Shown here in pieces: positions 25,801 through 33,914 of a DNA stretch of 39,750 bases. The stretch comes from Gemmatimonadota bacterium (GTDB lineage Bacteria > Gemmatimonadota > Gemmatimonadetes > Longimicrobiales > Gaopeijiaceae): assembly GCA_012267505.1 (NCBI GenBank), contig JAAXGI010000006.1, positions 1 through 39,750 on the forward strand, read 5' to 3'. A model generated the notes under the pieces. It worked only from the letters and a program-made list of their open reading frames with translations, was not told the DNA's origin and searched no databases. Position numbers and translations under genes: made by a program. How positions within the stretch are numbered: position 1 is the first letter of the stretch; every line of letters begins with the position of its first letter.

Positions 25801-27339
25801 ATGGCGCTAGACGGCGTCGATCTCTTCGCCTTCCTCGCCTTCCTCGGGATCGTGGTGAGCGTGTCCCTCTACGCATCCCGGAGGGAGGAGACGGCCGCCG
25901 ACTATTTCCTGGCTGGCCGGAACCTCCCGTGGTGGTTGATCGGCATCTCCCTCATCGCGTCGAACATCTCCTCCGAGCACTTCATCGGGATGTCCGGGGA
26001 AGGGTTCCAGACCGGGCTGGCCATCGCCTGTTTCGAGTGGATTGCGGCGATCGCGCTCGTCTTCGTGGCACTGGTGCTGCTGCCCCGGTTCCTCCGGGCC
26101 GGGATCTACACCCTGCCGGAATATCTGGAATACCGCTACGGACCGGTTCCGCGCGTGATCATGGCCGCCTACCTGATGACCGTCTACGTCGTCGTGGGCC
26201 TGGCCGGCATCCTCTACGCAGGGAGCCTCGCCCTGACGAGTGTGTTCGGGCTGGACCTGGCGGCCGGCGTCTGGACGATCGGCCTGCTTGCAGGGGGCTA
26301 CACGATCTACGGCGGGCTGAAGGCGGTCGTCTGGTCCGACATGCTCCAGGGCGCGGCACTCCTCGGCGGTGGTGCGGTGCTCTTCTTCCTGAGCATGAAC
26401 GCCGTGGGCGGGTTCGGCGCGTTTCTCTCCGCCAACGAGGAGAGGCTTCACCTGATCCTGCCGGCTGACCATCCCACGCTGCCGTGGACGATCTACCTCA
26501 TGGGGATCTGGGTCCCGAACGTCGCCTATTGGGGACTCAACCAGTTCATCTCCCAGCGAGCGCTGGCCGCGAGAGATCTGGCCGAAGGGCAGAAGGGCGT
26601 GCTCTTCGCGGCGTTTCTCAAGCTTCTGATCCCGTTCCTCATCGTGATGCCCGGGATCGCCGCCTACCAGCTCTACGCGAGCGAGATCCCCGTGGGGGAC
26701 CAGGCATATCCGGAACTCATGGCCAGACTCCTGCCGAGCGGTCTCCGCGGCGTCATGTTCGCCGCACTCTTCGGAGCCGTCATGAGTTCCCTCGACTCGA
26801 TGCTGAATTCAGCGTCCACGATCTTCACGCTGGACATCTATTCGCGGCATGTCGTGAGGAAGAAACTCGAACCCCGCACGGCCATCCGCATCGGAAGGAT
26901 CGCGACCGGCGTGTTCGTCGTGATCGGATGCCTGCTGGCCCCCCAGCTGGCCTCGGTCGGCGGGATCCACGAGTACATGCAGCGGGTCTGGAACTTCATC
27001 TGGCCGGGGATACTGGCCGTCTTCCTCGTGGGGATGGTGCTTCCCAAGACCCCGCCGCGGGCAGCGACCGCCGCGCTCCTTGTCTCCCCGGTCGCCTACG
27101 GCCTTTTCACGCTTGTCCTGGATGCCTATTTCGACTCGCAAGCATATCTGAACGCCGCCGCGGGCGCGTTTGTCCTCGCGAGCGTCTTGCTGGTCATCTG
27201 GACGCGCGTCCGCCCGCTGGCGGAGCCCCGCCTGCTGCCGCAATCCGGTGCCGTGCGTCTAGAGCCAGCGCCGTCAGCGAGGTGGGCGGGCGCCGTGGTG
27301 GTGGGGCTGACGGTGGGCCTGTACGTCGTCTTCTGGTAG
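25801..27339 (+). CDS. Sodium/solute symporter (SSS/SGLT-like)
   Basis: The product is 512 aa from the ATG at 25801 (GGGG six bases upstream); an ATG at 25789 is possible. It has about 13-14 hydrophobic helices. Family landmarks are the first helix with SLYASRREETAADYFLAGRN, the ISLIASNISSEHFIGMSGEG sodium-site region, YTLPEYLEYRYGP, GGYTIYGGLKAVVWSDMLQG, the GLNQFISQRALAARDLAEGQ loop, and ALFGAVMSSLDSMLNSAST with the second conserved sodium-site serines. It would couple Na+ entry to uptake of a sugar or other small organic solute. The upstream receptor is a possible outer-membrane partner, by position only. Confidence 0.94.
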   Translation: MALDGVDLFAFLAFLGIVVSVSLYASRREETAADYFLAGRNLPWWLIGISLIASNISSEHFIGMSGEGFQTGLAIACFEWIAAIALVFVALVLLPRFLRAGIYTLPEYLEYRYGPVPRVIMAAYLMTVYVVVGLAGILYAGSLALTSVFGLDLAAGVWTIGLLAGGYTIYGGLKAVVWSDMLQGAALLGGGAVLFFLSMNAVGGFGAFLSANEERLHLILPADHPTLPWTIYLMGIWVPNVAYWGLNQFISQRALAARDLAEGQKGVLFAAFLKLLIPFLIVMPGIAAYQLYASEIPVGDQAYPELMARLLPSGLRGVMFAALFGAVMSSLDSMLNSASTIFTLDIYSRHVVRKKLEPRTAIRIGRIATGVFVVIGCLLAPQLASVGGIHEYMQRVWNFIWPGILAVFLVGMVLPKTPPRAATAALLVSPVAYGLFTLVLDAYFDSQAYLNAAAGAFVLASVLLVIWTRVRPLAEPRLLPQSGAVRLEPAPSARWAGAVVVGLTVGLYVVFW

Positions 27340-27366
27340 CCGGAAGGCCCGCCAGTGCCGGATCAA

Positions 27367-27392
27367 CGGCCGGGGCCGTCCGCCCCCGGCCG
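27367..27392. terminator. GC-rich hairpin between convergent symporter and lipocalin-like genes
   Basis: CGGCCGGGG (27367-27375) and CCCCGGCCG (27384-27392) form a perfect 9-bp stem with an 8-base loop. It is flanked by the outer inverted pair GGCCCGCC (27347-27354) and GGCGGGCC (27424-27431). No T-run follows. It may serve as a terminator for both genes. Confidence 0.5.
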
Positions 27393-27430
27393 CAGTACCG
27401 GGCGGATGCTGGCGTGCCGGGAAGGCGGGC

Positions 27431-27862
27431 CTATTCGCGCTTACGCCACACGATCCGCAGCCGGCGTGCGGGCTCGACGGTCAGGATGAGGAGATCTCCG
27501 TCGAACTCGAATCCACGTACGGCATCCACGGACGCATCGCCGCTCGTCGTGAATTCGCGTATGTGGGTCACCACTCTCCGGGCGGGATCGACCTCGTAGC
27601 GTCCGAAGTAAGCAAGGTCGCCCCGGGAGGCAGCGCTCCCCCGCCGCGTGATGTAGACCGACATCGACCCAACGCCGTCATACATGATGATGCCCTGGGC
27701 CCCCGGTCCGAAGGTGTCCGTGGTGACCTCCCACTCTCCCGAGCCGGAGAGCGACTCGGTTCGGACGAGCTCGTAGGCGCCGAGGAAGTCCCGCGCGGTC
27801 TGGGCGCCGAGCGCACAGGCACCTCCGGGCACGAGAGCCAGGGCCAGAAGAAACGCACGCAT
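27431..27862 (-). CDS. Secreted lipocalin-like domain protein
   Basis: I start at the second of two adjacent ATGs (27862, 143 aa), five bases after GGAGG. The signal peptide is MRAFLLALALVPGGACALGAQ. The remainder matches the lipocalin-like (PF13924-type) pattern: FLGAYELVRTESL, GIIMYDGVGSMSVYI, YFGRYEVDPARRVVTHIRE and VRGFEFDGDLLILTVEP, ending in a basic tail. Proteins of this class are small beta-barrels that may bind hydrophobic ligands. The gene is divergent from the tannase-type esterase, suggesting but not proving a link. Confidence 0.82.
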   Translation of the reverse strand: MRAFLLALALVPGGACALGAQTARDFLGAYELVRTESLSGSGEWEVTTDTFGPGAQGIIMYDGVGSMSVYITRRGSAASRGDLAYFGRYEVDPARRVVTHIREFTTSGDASVDAVRGFEFDGDLLILTVEPARRLRIVWRKRE

Positions 27863-28221
27863 CATCCCTCCTTCGCATCGATTGCCGCGGGACGCGGCCG
27901 CATCCGGGACCAAGGGCCGGGCCCCGCGCCAGGTACCCCGCCTCTCCCGCCAGAGGCGATACTGCGCCTCCCGCCACCCCCGAGCAAGGCGCGCCAGTGC
28001 CGGCAAGAGGTGGGCCCGGGACGGGCGGGACACCCCGGACGGGCGGACGACCACCGTCCGGCCGCCCGTTCGCCCGAGTGGCGCCGGAGCCTTCCTTGCA
28101 GGGGGCAGGACGGCCCGGCATTATCGACCCACCCGGCTCCAGTACAGTACGGTGGACTCCGGGCCAACCGCCTCCGGGGTCCCGATCTTCCCCGAGGCCA
28201 CTCCTGTCATCTGGTCCTGCC
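27863..28221. other. Divergent intergenic region between lipocalin-like and tannase-type genes
   Basis: The 359 bp contain no recognised gene. AGTACAGTAC (28141-28150) is a short imperfect palindrome with a TACAGT that could be a -10 box for the plus-strand esterase, but a matching -35 is unclear. Confidence 0.35.
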
Positions 28222-29868
28222 ATGCCCCGATCCGTCATCGCCTCGATTCTCGCCGTCGTTCTCGGCGCGCTGCTACCGGCCTCCCTGGACGCCCAGCTGC
28301 CCCCGGACGGTCCGGGGGGCGCCTGCGCGTCGCTCACGGGAATGGCCAACCTCACGATCACCGCCGCCGAGATCAGGGATCCGGACAGCGGCGGGCTCCC
28401 GTACTGCTATGCGCGGGGCATCCTTCCTCCGGCCATCGGCTTCCACATGCAGCTGCCCCTCCCGGACCAATGGAACGGCCGCTTCCTCAAATGGGGCGAC
28501 GGGGGCAAGGACGGCGACCTGGACTTCGCTGACCACCGGGTTGCGGAAGGGTACGCGGTCGCCAACAGCAACATGGGACATGACAGCGGAGCGGAGCCCG
28601 GGTCCTCCTTCGCCTTCCACAACCGGCAGGCCGAAATCGACTTCGGGTACCGAGCCGTCCACCTGACAGTCGTCGCGGCCAAGGAGATCATCGAGACGTA
28701 CTACGGAGAGCCCCCGGAGTACTCGTACTTCGAGGGATGCTCGACGGGTGGACGGGAGGGGCTGATGGAGGCGCAACGCTATCCGTACGATTTCGACGGG
28801 ATCATCGCAGGCGCGCCCGCCCACCACTACCAGGAGCTGAACGCCGCGCGGACCTGGCTTCTCCAGAAGATGTACATGGACGGATTTGCCGGGTCCCTCT
28901 CATTCGATACGGATGGGGACGGACTCCCGGACAGCCCGCTTGTGGTCGAGCGGATCGCGGAGGCTGTCCTCGAGAAGTGTGACGCGATCGACGGGATCAC
29001 GGACGGCGTGATCGACAACCCCCCCGCGTGCGACTTCGACCCGGACCGGGATCTCGCTGAGATGATGTGCGCGGGTGACGTGGGCGGGGAGAGCTGCCTG
29101 ACCACCCTGCAGCTCCGGCATGTTAGGGACTTCTACTCCGGCCCCTACGACAGCTACGGGATCTCCGTCTATCCGGGCCACACGCTAGGGTCCGAACCCG
29201 AGTGGGCGAGGCTCTACGTGCCGCACGCCGGAAACCGGTACGCCGCGGGCGCGCTCGGGATCACCGGCGACCACCTGAACTACCTCTTCTACGAGAACGA
29301 CCCCGGAGTGCCGCTGCCCGACCTCGCGGACCTCGGCCTGAAGCCCGATCCGACACGGACGCCTCCGGAGTGGGCGTGGTGGCAGTTCGACATCGACGAC
29401 GTCACACGCGGGGAAGGCGACCTGATGATGGGCATCACGGACGCGACCGACCCCGAACTCGGCCGGTTCCTCCTCGGAAACGACGGCAAGCTGATCCTCT
29501 ACCACGGGTGGTCGGACGGTCTGATCGTGCCCGGCCCGACGATCGGCTACTACGAGGCGATGGTCGAGACGACCTTCGGCGGGGATCTCGACGCGGCCCG
29601 GGAGCGGGCGCGCCTCTTCCTCATGCCGGGGATGGGACACTGCGCCGGCGGTCCCGGGCCGAACACCTGGGACCGGCTGCCACCCCTCGTGGAGTGGGTC
29701 GAGAGGGGCGTCGCACCGGACGCGATCATCGCGACGCACAGCACGGACGGGGTGATCGACAACGAACGGCCGATCTACCCGTACCCCGACCAGGCGGTCT
29801 ATACGGGCCCGGCCGGAGGAGAGAACGACCCGGCGAACTGGGTGGCCGAGAACTTCAGCCGCCGCTGA
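28222..29868 (+). CDS. Secreted tannase/feruloyl esterase-family hydrolase
   Basis: The product is 548 aa from the ATG at 28222, with a signal peptide (ASILAVVLGALLPASLDAQ). The family CS-D-HC arrangement is visible: the nucleophile elbow EGCSTGGREGLMEAQRYP with Cys173-Ser174, a catalytic Asp in LYHGWSDGLIVPG, and His-Cys in MPGMGHCAGGPG; the two Cys normally form a disulfide holding the triad. The lid region contains a calcium-loop-like DTDGDGLPDSP (about 230-239), consistent with the bound Ca of this family. It should hydrolyse aromatic esters (feruloyl, galloyl, or aromatic diester types) outside the cytoplasm. No dedicated aromatic degradation genes are adjacent. Confidence 0.93.
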   Translation: MPRSVIASILAVVLGALLPASLDAQLPPDGPGGACASLTGMANLTITAAEIRDPDSGGLPYCYARGILPPAIGFHMQLPLPDQWNGRFLKWGDGGKDGDLDFADHRVAEGYAVANSNMGHDSGAEPGSSFAFHNRQAEIDFGYRAVHLTVVAAKEIIETYYGEPPEYSYFEGCSTGGREGLMEAQRYPYDFDGIIAGAPAHHYQELNAARTWLLQKMYMDGFAGSLSFDTDGDGLPDSPLVVERIAEAVLEKCDAIDGITDGVIDNPPACDFDPDRDLAEMMCAGDVGGESCLTTLQLRHVRDFYSGPYDSYGISVYPGHTLGSEPEWARLYVPHAGNRYAAGALGITGDHLNYLFYENDPGVPLPDLADLGLKPDPTRTPPEWAWWQFDIDDVTRGEGDLMMGITDATDPELGRFLLGNDGKLILYHGWSDGLIVPGPTIGYYEAMVETTFGGDLDAARERARLFLMPGMGHCAGGPGPNTWDRLPPLVEWVERGVAPDAIIATHSTDGVIDNERPIYPYPDQAVYTGPAGGENDPANWVAENFSRR

Positions 29869-29890
29869 CACCCGGGCGCGGCCGCAACCG

Positions 29891-29904
29891 GCGCCGCGCG
29901 GCGC
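29891..29904. terminator. Palindrome between convergent esterase and transporter genes
   Basis: GCGCCGCGCGGCGC is a perfect 14-bp palindrome in the 63-bp gap between two converging genes. As RNA its loop would be very tight. It may be only GC-rich low-complexity sequence. Confidence 0.25.
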
Positions 29905-29931
29905 GGCGCGGACCACCGCGACTCCCTACCG

Positions 29932-31248
29932 TCAGGCGGTCCCGCCGCGTTCCCGCGCGACCGCGATCCCCTCGGCTTCGTTCACCCTGACGAGGAGAAG
30001 CCCGCCCACGGTAAAGAAGAGGAGGATCGTCGCCATCCCGAGCCGCTGGGACTGGAAGAGCGCGGTGACGACGCCGAGAAGGAGCGGGCCCATGAAGGCC
30101 GTCGCCTTCCCGGAGAAGGCGAAGAAGCCGAAGAACTCGGTCTCCTTCCCCTTCGGGACGAAGCGCCCGAGGAGCGAGCGGCTCGCCGCCTGGTTCGGAC
30201 CGACGAAGAGGCCGGCGGCGAGGCCCGCCACCCAGAGGGCTCCCTTGCTCGTGGCGAGCACCGCGGCCAGGGAGCCGGCGATAAGCCCGGCGATCGAGAT
30301 CAGGATCGTCCGCCTCCCTCCGATCCGGTCGTCCAGGATCCCCATCGCGACCGATCCGAGACCGGCCGTCACATTGAGCGCCAGCCCCCAGACCATCACT
30401 TCCTCGAGGGAGAAGTCGAACGTCCCGGCGGCGTAGATCGGGCCAAACGCGAAGATCGTCACGAGCCCGTCGTTGTAGACGAGCCGGGCCACGAGCAGCC
30501 ACGCGATGTTGCGGTAGCGGCGGATCTCGCGGAAGGTGGCCGCAAGCTGGCGAAGGGTGTCGCGGACCACCGACGCTCCCGGACGCCGCGTCCCTTCCCC
30601 GGGGTCGTGCACCCAGAGGAACATCGGAATGCTGAAGAGGCCGAACCAGAGCGCGACGAGCACGGTCGCGGCCCGCACGTTCTGGAGACGGTCGGTCGGG
30701 ATCCCGAACCACGGACTCTCCGGCTGGATCAGGGCGACGAGGGCGAGAACCATCGCGAGGAGTCCGCCCAGGTAGCCGAGCGCCCACCCGTATCCGGAGA
30801 CGCGGCCGATCCTCCCCGGCGGCGCCACCTCCGGCAGGTAGGAGTTGTAGAAGACACCCGAGAGCTCGAAGGCGACGTTGCTCACCACAAAGAGGGAGAG
30901 GGCGAGGAGCACCTGGCCTGGCTCGGCGAAGTACATGAGCCCGACTCCGGCGACGCAGACAAGCGTGCTCGCCGCGAGAAACGCCTTCCTCCGCCCGCTC
31001 CCGTCGGCGAGCGCGCCGAGGACGGGAGACGAGAGGGCCACGACGATCCCCGTGACCGTCACGGCGTTCGCCCACTGCGCGGTCCCCGTCACCACGTCCT
31101 CGGCGATCTGCTGAGTGAAGAAGACCGCATAGATGAAGGTGACGATCAGCGTCGTGTACGCGGAGTTCGCGAAGTCGTAGAGGCTCCATCCCCACACGGC
31201 CTTCGGATCCCGCGGGGAAACGCCCGGCTGCAGCGGCGCGGTGCTCAC
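29932..31248 (-). CDS. MFS transporter, UMF1 (Atg22-like) family
   Basis: The product is 438 aa from a GTG at 31248; no Shine-Dalgarno is visible. Twelve hydrophobic helices are present. Family features are the opening WGWSLYDFANSAYTTLIVTF, the loop PVLGALADGSGRRK, FYNSYLPEVAPPGRIGRVSG, and the C-terminal half GPNQAASRSLLGRFVPKGKE with EFFGFFAFSGKATAF, all characteristic of UMF1-type permeases. Fungal Atg22 exports amino acids from the vacuole; bacterial substrates are largely unknown. The gene is divergent from the cytochrome/PQQ operon and could share its regulatory region. Confidence 0.93.
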   Translation of the reverse strand: MSTAPLQPGVSPRDPKAVWGWSLYDFANSAYTTLIVTFIYAVFFTQQIAEDVVTGTAQWANAVTVTGIVVALSSPVLGALADGSGRRKAFLAASTLVCVAGVGLMYFAEPGQVLLALSLFVVSNVAFELSGVFYNSYLPEVAPPGRIGRVSGYGWALGYLGGLLAMVLALVALIQPESPWFGIPTDRLQNVRAATVLVALWFGLFSIPMFLWVHDPGEGTRRPGASVVRDTLRQLAATFREIRRYRNIAWLLVARLVYNDGLVTIFAFGPIYAAGTFDFSLEEVMVWGLALNVTAGLGSVAMGILDDRIGGRRTILISIAGLIAGSLAAVLATSKGALWVAGLAAGLFVGPNQAASRSLLGRFVPKGKETEFFGFFAFSGKATAFMGPLLLGVVTALFQSQRLGMATILLFFTVGGLLLVRVNEAEGIAVARERGGTA

Positions 31249-31369
31249 CGGGGGTCGGCCGGCAGCGGCCGTTCTCGGGACGGATGCATGCAGATCTCCG
31301 GCGATAGGTATGGACCCGGCGAGGAGATCATCCGTGAATGGCCGGCGCGCGGCAAGCTCCGGGGGTTTC

Positions 31370-31398
31370 TTGCTCCCGATTTCACTGGTCCCCTATCT
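31370..31398 (+). promoter_or_regulatory. Candidate promoter of the cytochrome c-PQQ dehydrogenase operon
   Basis: TTGCTC (31370-31375) and CTATCT (31393-31398) are separated by 17 bp, about 58 bp before the cytochrome c ATG. The gene has the strong ribosome site AGGAGG just before its start. Confidence 0.45.
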
Positions 31399-31455
31399 TG
31401 ACCCTTCGCTCGGGAAACTCGACCCACGCGCTGACACACTTGGCCAGGAGGGCGA

Positions 31456-32238
31456 ATGAGAAGCATCCGCGCGGCCTTACTCGCGGCGATCTTCGCTCCA
31501 GCGGTTCTCGCAGTTGCCGGACCTGCCGCCGGGGCACAGAACCCCTTCACGAGCCCGGAGGACATCCAGCTGGGAAGACAGCTCTACGAGCTGGACTGCG
31601 CCAACTGTCACGGAGGGGACGCCCGGGGGGGGCGGGGTCCCGATCTTACCCGCGGCACCTTCCGTCACGCGACGAACGACGAACAGCTCTTCCAAGTCGT
31701 GCGGTTCGGGATTCCGGGGACCGAGATGCCGAGACGCGTGCGAACAGATCCCCGCGCCTGGCGGGTCGTCGCATACCTCCGCTCCCTCGGCAGCGATGGC
31801 GAGATTCCGCCGGGAGATCCGCAACGCGGCCGGGAGATCTTCTTCGGATCGGGCACATGCAGCACCTGCCACGTCGTGGACGGGCAAGGAACCATGCAGG
31901 GCCCCGACCTCACGACAATCGGCTACCAGCGGTCCCTGGACCACCTCCGGACCTCGCTCCTGGAGCCGGACTCCGAGCTGGATCCGCGCTGGTGGGGCGC
32001 CCAGGTGGAGACGCTCGACGGAGCGCAGGCGAGCGGTTACCTGCTCGGCAATGACCTCCACACCGTCCGGCTCCTCGACATCGAGGGCAACCTCCTCTCC
32101 TTCCCGAAAGCGAGCCTGGCCCGGTTCGAACCGGAAAAGACCTCCAGGATGCCGAGCTTCGACGGCATGCTGAGCCCCGAGGACATCGACAACATGATCG
32201 CCTACCTGGCGAGCCTGAGAGGAGAAGCGACCCAATGA
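31456..32238 (+). CDS. Diheme cytochrome c, electron acceptor of the adjacent PQQ dehydrogenase
   Basis: The product is 260 aa with a signal peptide ending near GAQNPF. Two c-type heme sites are present: Cys48-Ala-Asn-Cys-His52 and Cys135-Ser-Thr-Cys-His139. Likely distal Met ligands are in GTEMPRR (Met91) and SRMPSFDGML (Met near 230). The first domain resembles cytochromes serving alcohol dehydrogenases; the second ends in LSPEDIDNMIAYLASLRG, the usual C-terminal helix. A beta-rich insertion (WWGAQVETLDGAQASGYLL) sits between the second heme motif and its Met. Periplasmic; expected to receive electrons from PQQH2. The stop overlaps the dehydrogenase ATG (ATGA), showing tight coupling. Confidence 0.94.
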   Translation: MRSIRAALLAAIFAPAVLAVAGPAAGAQNPFTSPEDIQLGRQLYELDCANCHGGDARGGRGPDLTRGTFRHATNDEQLFQVVRFGIPGTEMPRRVRTDPRAWRVVAYLRSLGSDGEIPPGDPQRGREIFFGSGTCSTCHVVDGQGTMQGPDLTTIGYQRSLDHLRTSLLEPDSELDPRWWGAQVETLDGAQASGYLLGNDLHTVRLLDIEGNLLSFPKASLARFEPEKTSRMPSFDGMLSPEDIDNMIAYLASLRGEATQ

Positions 32239-33905
32239 GAAGGCTGACCCTGCTGCCCTGCCTGCTGTTCGCCGCCTGCGAGGTCACCGAGTCGGTCCCC
32301 GGGAGCGCGGACGCACCGGGAGCCGGCCCCGGCGTCACGGCCGGCGTGATCGGACCCGCCGGGGAACCCGTCACGGCCGAACGCCTCGTCAACGCCGCCG
32401 CGGAGCCCGAGAACTGGCTCATGTACTCCGGCGACTACACCTCGCAGCGATACAGCACGCTCGACCAGATCGACCGGACGAATGTGGCGGATCTGCGGGT
32501 AGAGTGGGTCCACCAGTTCACCACCCTCTCCCGCGTCGAGACGACGCCGATCGTCGTCGACGGCCTCATGATCATCACCGAGTCGCCGAGCAACATCATC
32601 GCGCTCGATGCCGTGACCGGGCGGCCCTTCTGGAGATACGACCACCCCGTCAACGAGGACGATCTCCGGCTCTGCTGCGGCCTGAACAACCGCGGCGTGG
32701 CCGTCCTCGGGAACCGGATCTTCCACGGCACGGTCGACGCACACCTCATGGCCCTCGATCTCAACACGGGCACTGTGCTCTGGGACGTCGAGGTGGCACG
32801 GGCAGAGGCCGGCTACAGCATCACTTCGGCGCCGCTTGTCGTCGGAGACAAGGTGATCACCGGGATGGCCGGAGGCGAGTACGGCGTCCGGGGCTTCCTG
32901 GACGCGTACGACGTCGAGACGGGGGAACTCGTCTGGCGCTACTACACGATCCCCGGGCCCGGTGAGCCTGGAAACGAGACGTGGAGCGGGGATTCGTGGA
33001 GAACGGGGGGGGCGCCCACATGGGTGACGGGATCCTACGACCCCGAACTGAACCTGATCTACTGGGGGACCGGCAATCCCGCACCGGACTGGAACGGGGA
33101 CATGCGGCTCGGGGACAACCTCTGGTCGGACGCCGTCGTGGCGGTCGATGCCGACACTGGGGAACTCGTCTGGGGATTCCAGTTCACGCCGCACGATACG
33201 CACGACTGGGACGCGATCCAGATTCCCGTGCTCGCGGACCTCGAGGTGGACGGCGTGCTGAGGAAGCTCCTCTTCTGGGCAAACCGGAACGCCTTCTACT
33301 ACGTACTCGACCGGGAAACGGGCCAGTTCCTCCACGGCGTGCCCTTCGCCGAGCAGACCTGGGCCCAAGGGCTCGACCCGAACGGACGGCCCATCCTGGT
33401 CGAGGATATGGACCCCACCGAAGACGGGGTGGTCGTCTCGCCGACGATCGGCGGAGCCACGAACTGGAACTCCCCGAGCTACAGCCGTCTCTCCGGGCTC
33501 TTCTACACCTACGCGCTCGACGGCGCGACGATCTACTACAAGCGCGACGACGAGTATGTGGAAGGGGACCAGTTCACAGGGGGCTACGGCCAGAACGCCG
33601 ATGACCCGGAGAATTTCTTCGCCGCCATCCGGGCCCTCGATCCGATGACCGGAGCGCTCCAGTGGGAGTATCCGATCGCCACGCAGGGATCGAGGCCGGG
33701 GATCCTCACGACGGCCGGCGGCCTCGTCTTCTCGGGGAGCGGGGACGGCTACATCTTCGCGCTCGACCAGGACACGGGTGAGAGCCTCTGGTACCTGAGC
33801 GTCGGCCGCGCGGTGCATGCGGCACCGATCACCTACAGCGTCGACGGACGGCAGTACATGAGCGTCGCTGCGAGCGGATCGCTCTTCACCTTCGCGCTCC
33901 CGTAG
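32235..33905 (+). CDS. PQQ-dependent alcohol dehydrogenase, lanthanide (XoxF/ExaF-like) ligand pattern
   Basis: The product is 556 aa with lipobox LLFAAC (Cys15). It is an eight-bladed quinoprotein: the opening NWLMYSGDYTSQRYS, the adjacent-cysteine ring LCCGL (Cys147-Cys148), Glu215 (GGEYGVRG), Trp263 stacking on PQQ (APTWVTG), Asn281 (GTGNPAPDW) and Arg351 (WANRNAFYYVLDR). The catalytic stretch TPHDTHDWDA gives Asp324 and, two residues on, Asp326. In calcium enzymes such as MxaF the second position is Ala; in XoxF/ExaF it is Asp, which completes lanthanide binding. So a rare-earth cofactor is predicted. It oxidises a primary alcohol or aldehyde in the periplasm, passing electrons to the cytochrome encoded 4 bp upstream. 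The substrate is unknown. Confidence 0.93.
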   Translation: MRRLTLLPCLLFAACEVTESVPGSADAPGAGPGVTAGVIGPAGEPVTAERLVNAAAEPENWLMYSGDYTSQRYSTLDQIDRTNVADLRVEWVHQFTTLSRVETTPIVVDGLMIITESPSNIIALDAVTGRPFWRYDHPVNEDDLRLCCGLNNRGVAVLGNRIFHGTVDAHLMALDLNTGTVLWDVEVARAEAGYSITSAPLVVGDKVITGMAGGEYGVRGFLDAYDVETGELVWRYYTIPGPGEPGNETWSGDSWRTGGAPTWVTGSYDPELNLIYWGTGNPAPDWNGDMRLGDNLWSDAVVAVDADTGELVWGFQFTPHDTHDWDAIQIPVLADLEVDGVLRKLLFWANRNAFYYVLDRETGQFLHGVPFAEQTWAQGLDPNGRPILVEDMDPTEDGVVVSPTIGGATNWNSPSYSRLSGLFYTYALDGATIYYKRDDEYVEGDQFTGGYGQNADDPENFFAAIRALDPMTGALQWEYPIATQGSRPGILTTAGGLVFSGSGDGYIFALDQDTGESLWYLSVGRAVHAAPITYSVDGRQYMSVAASGSLFTFALP

Positions 33906-33914
33906 GGGGCTCCG

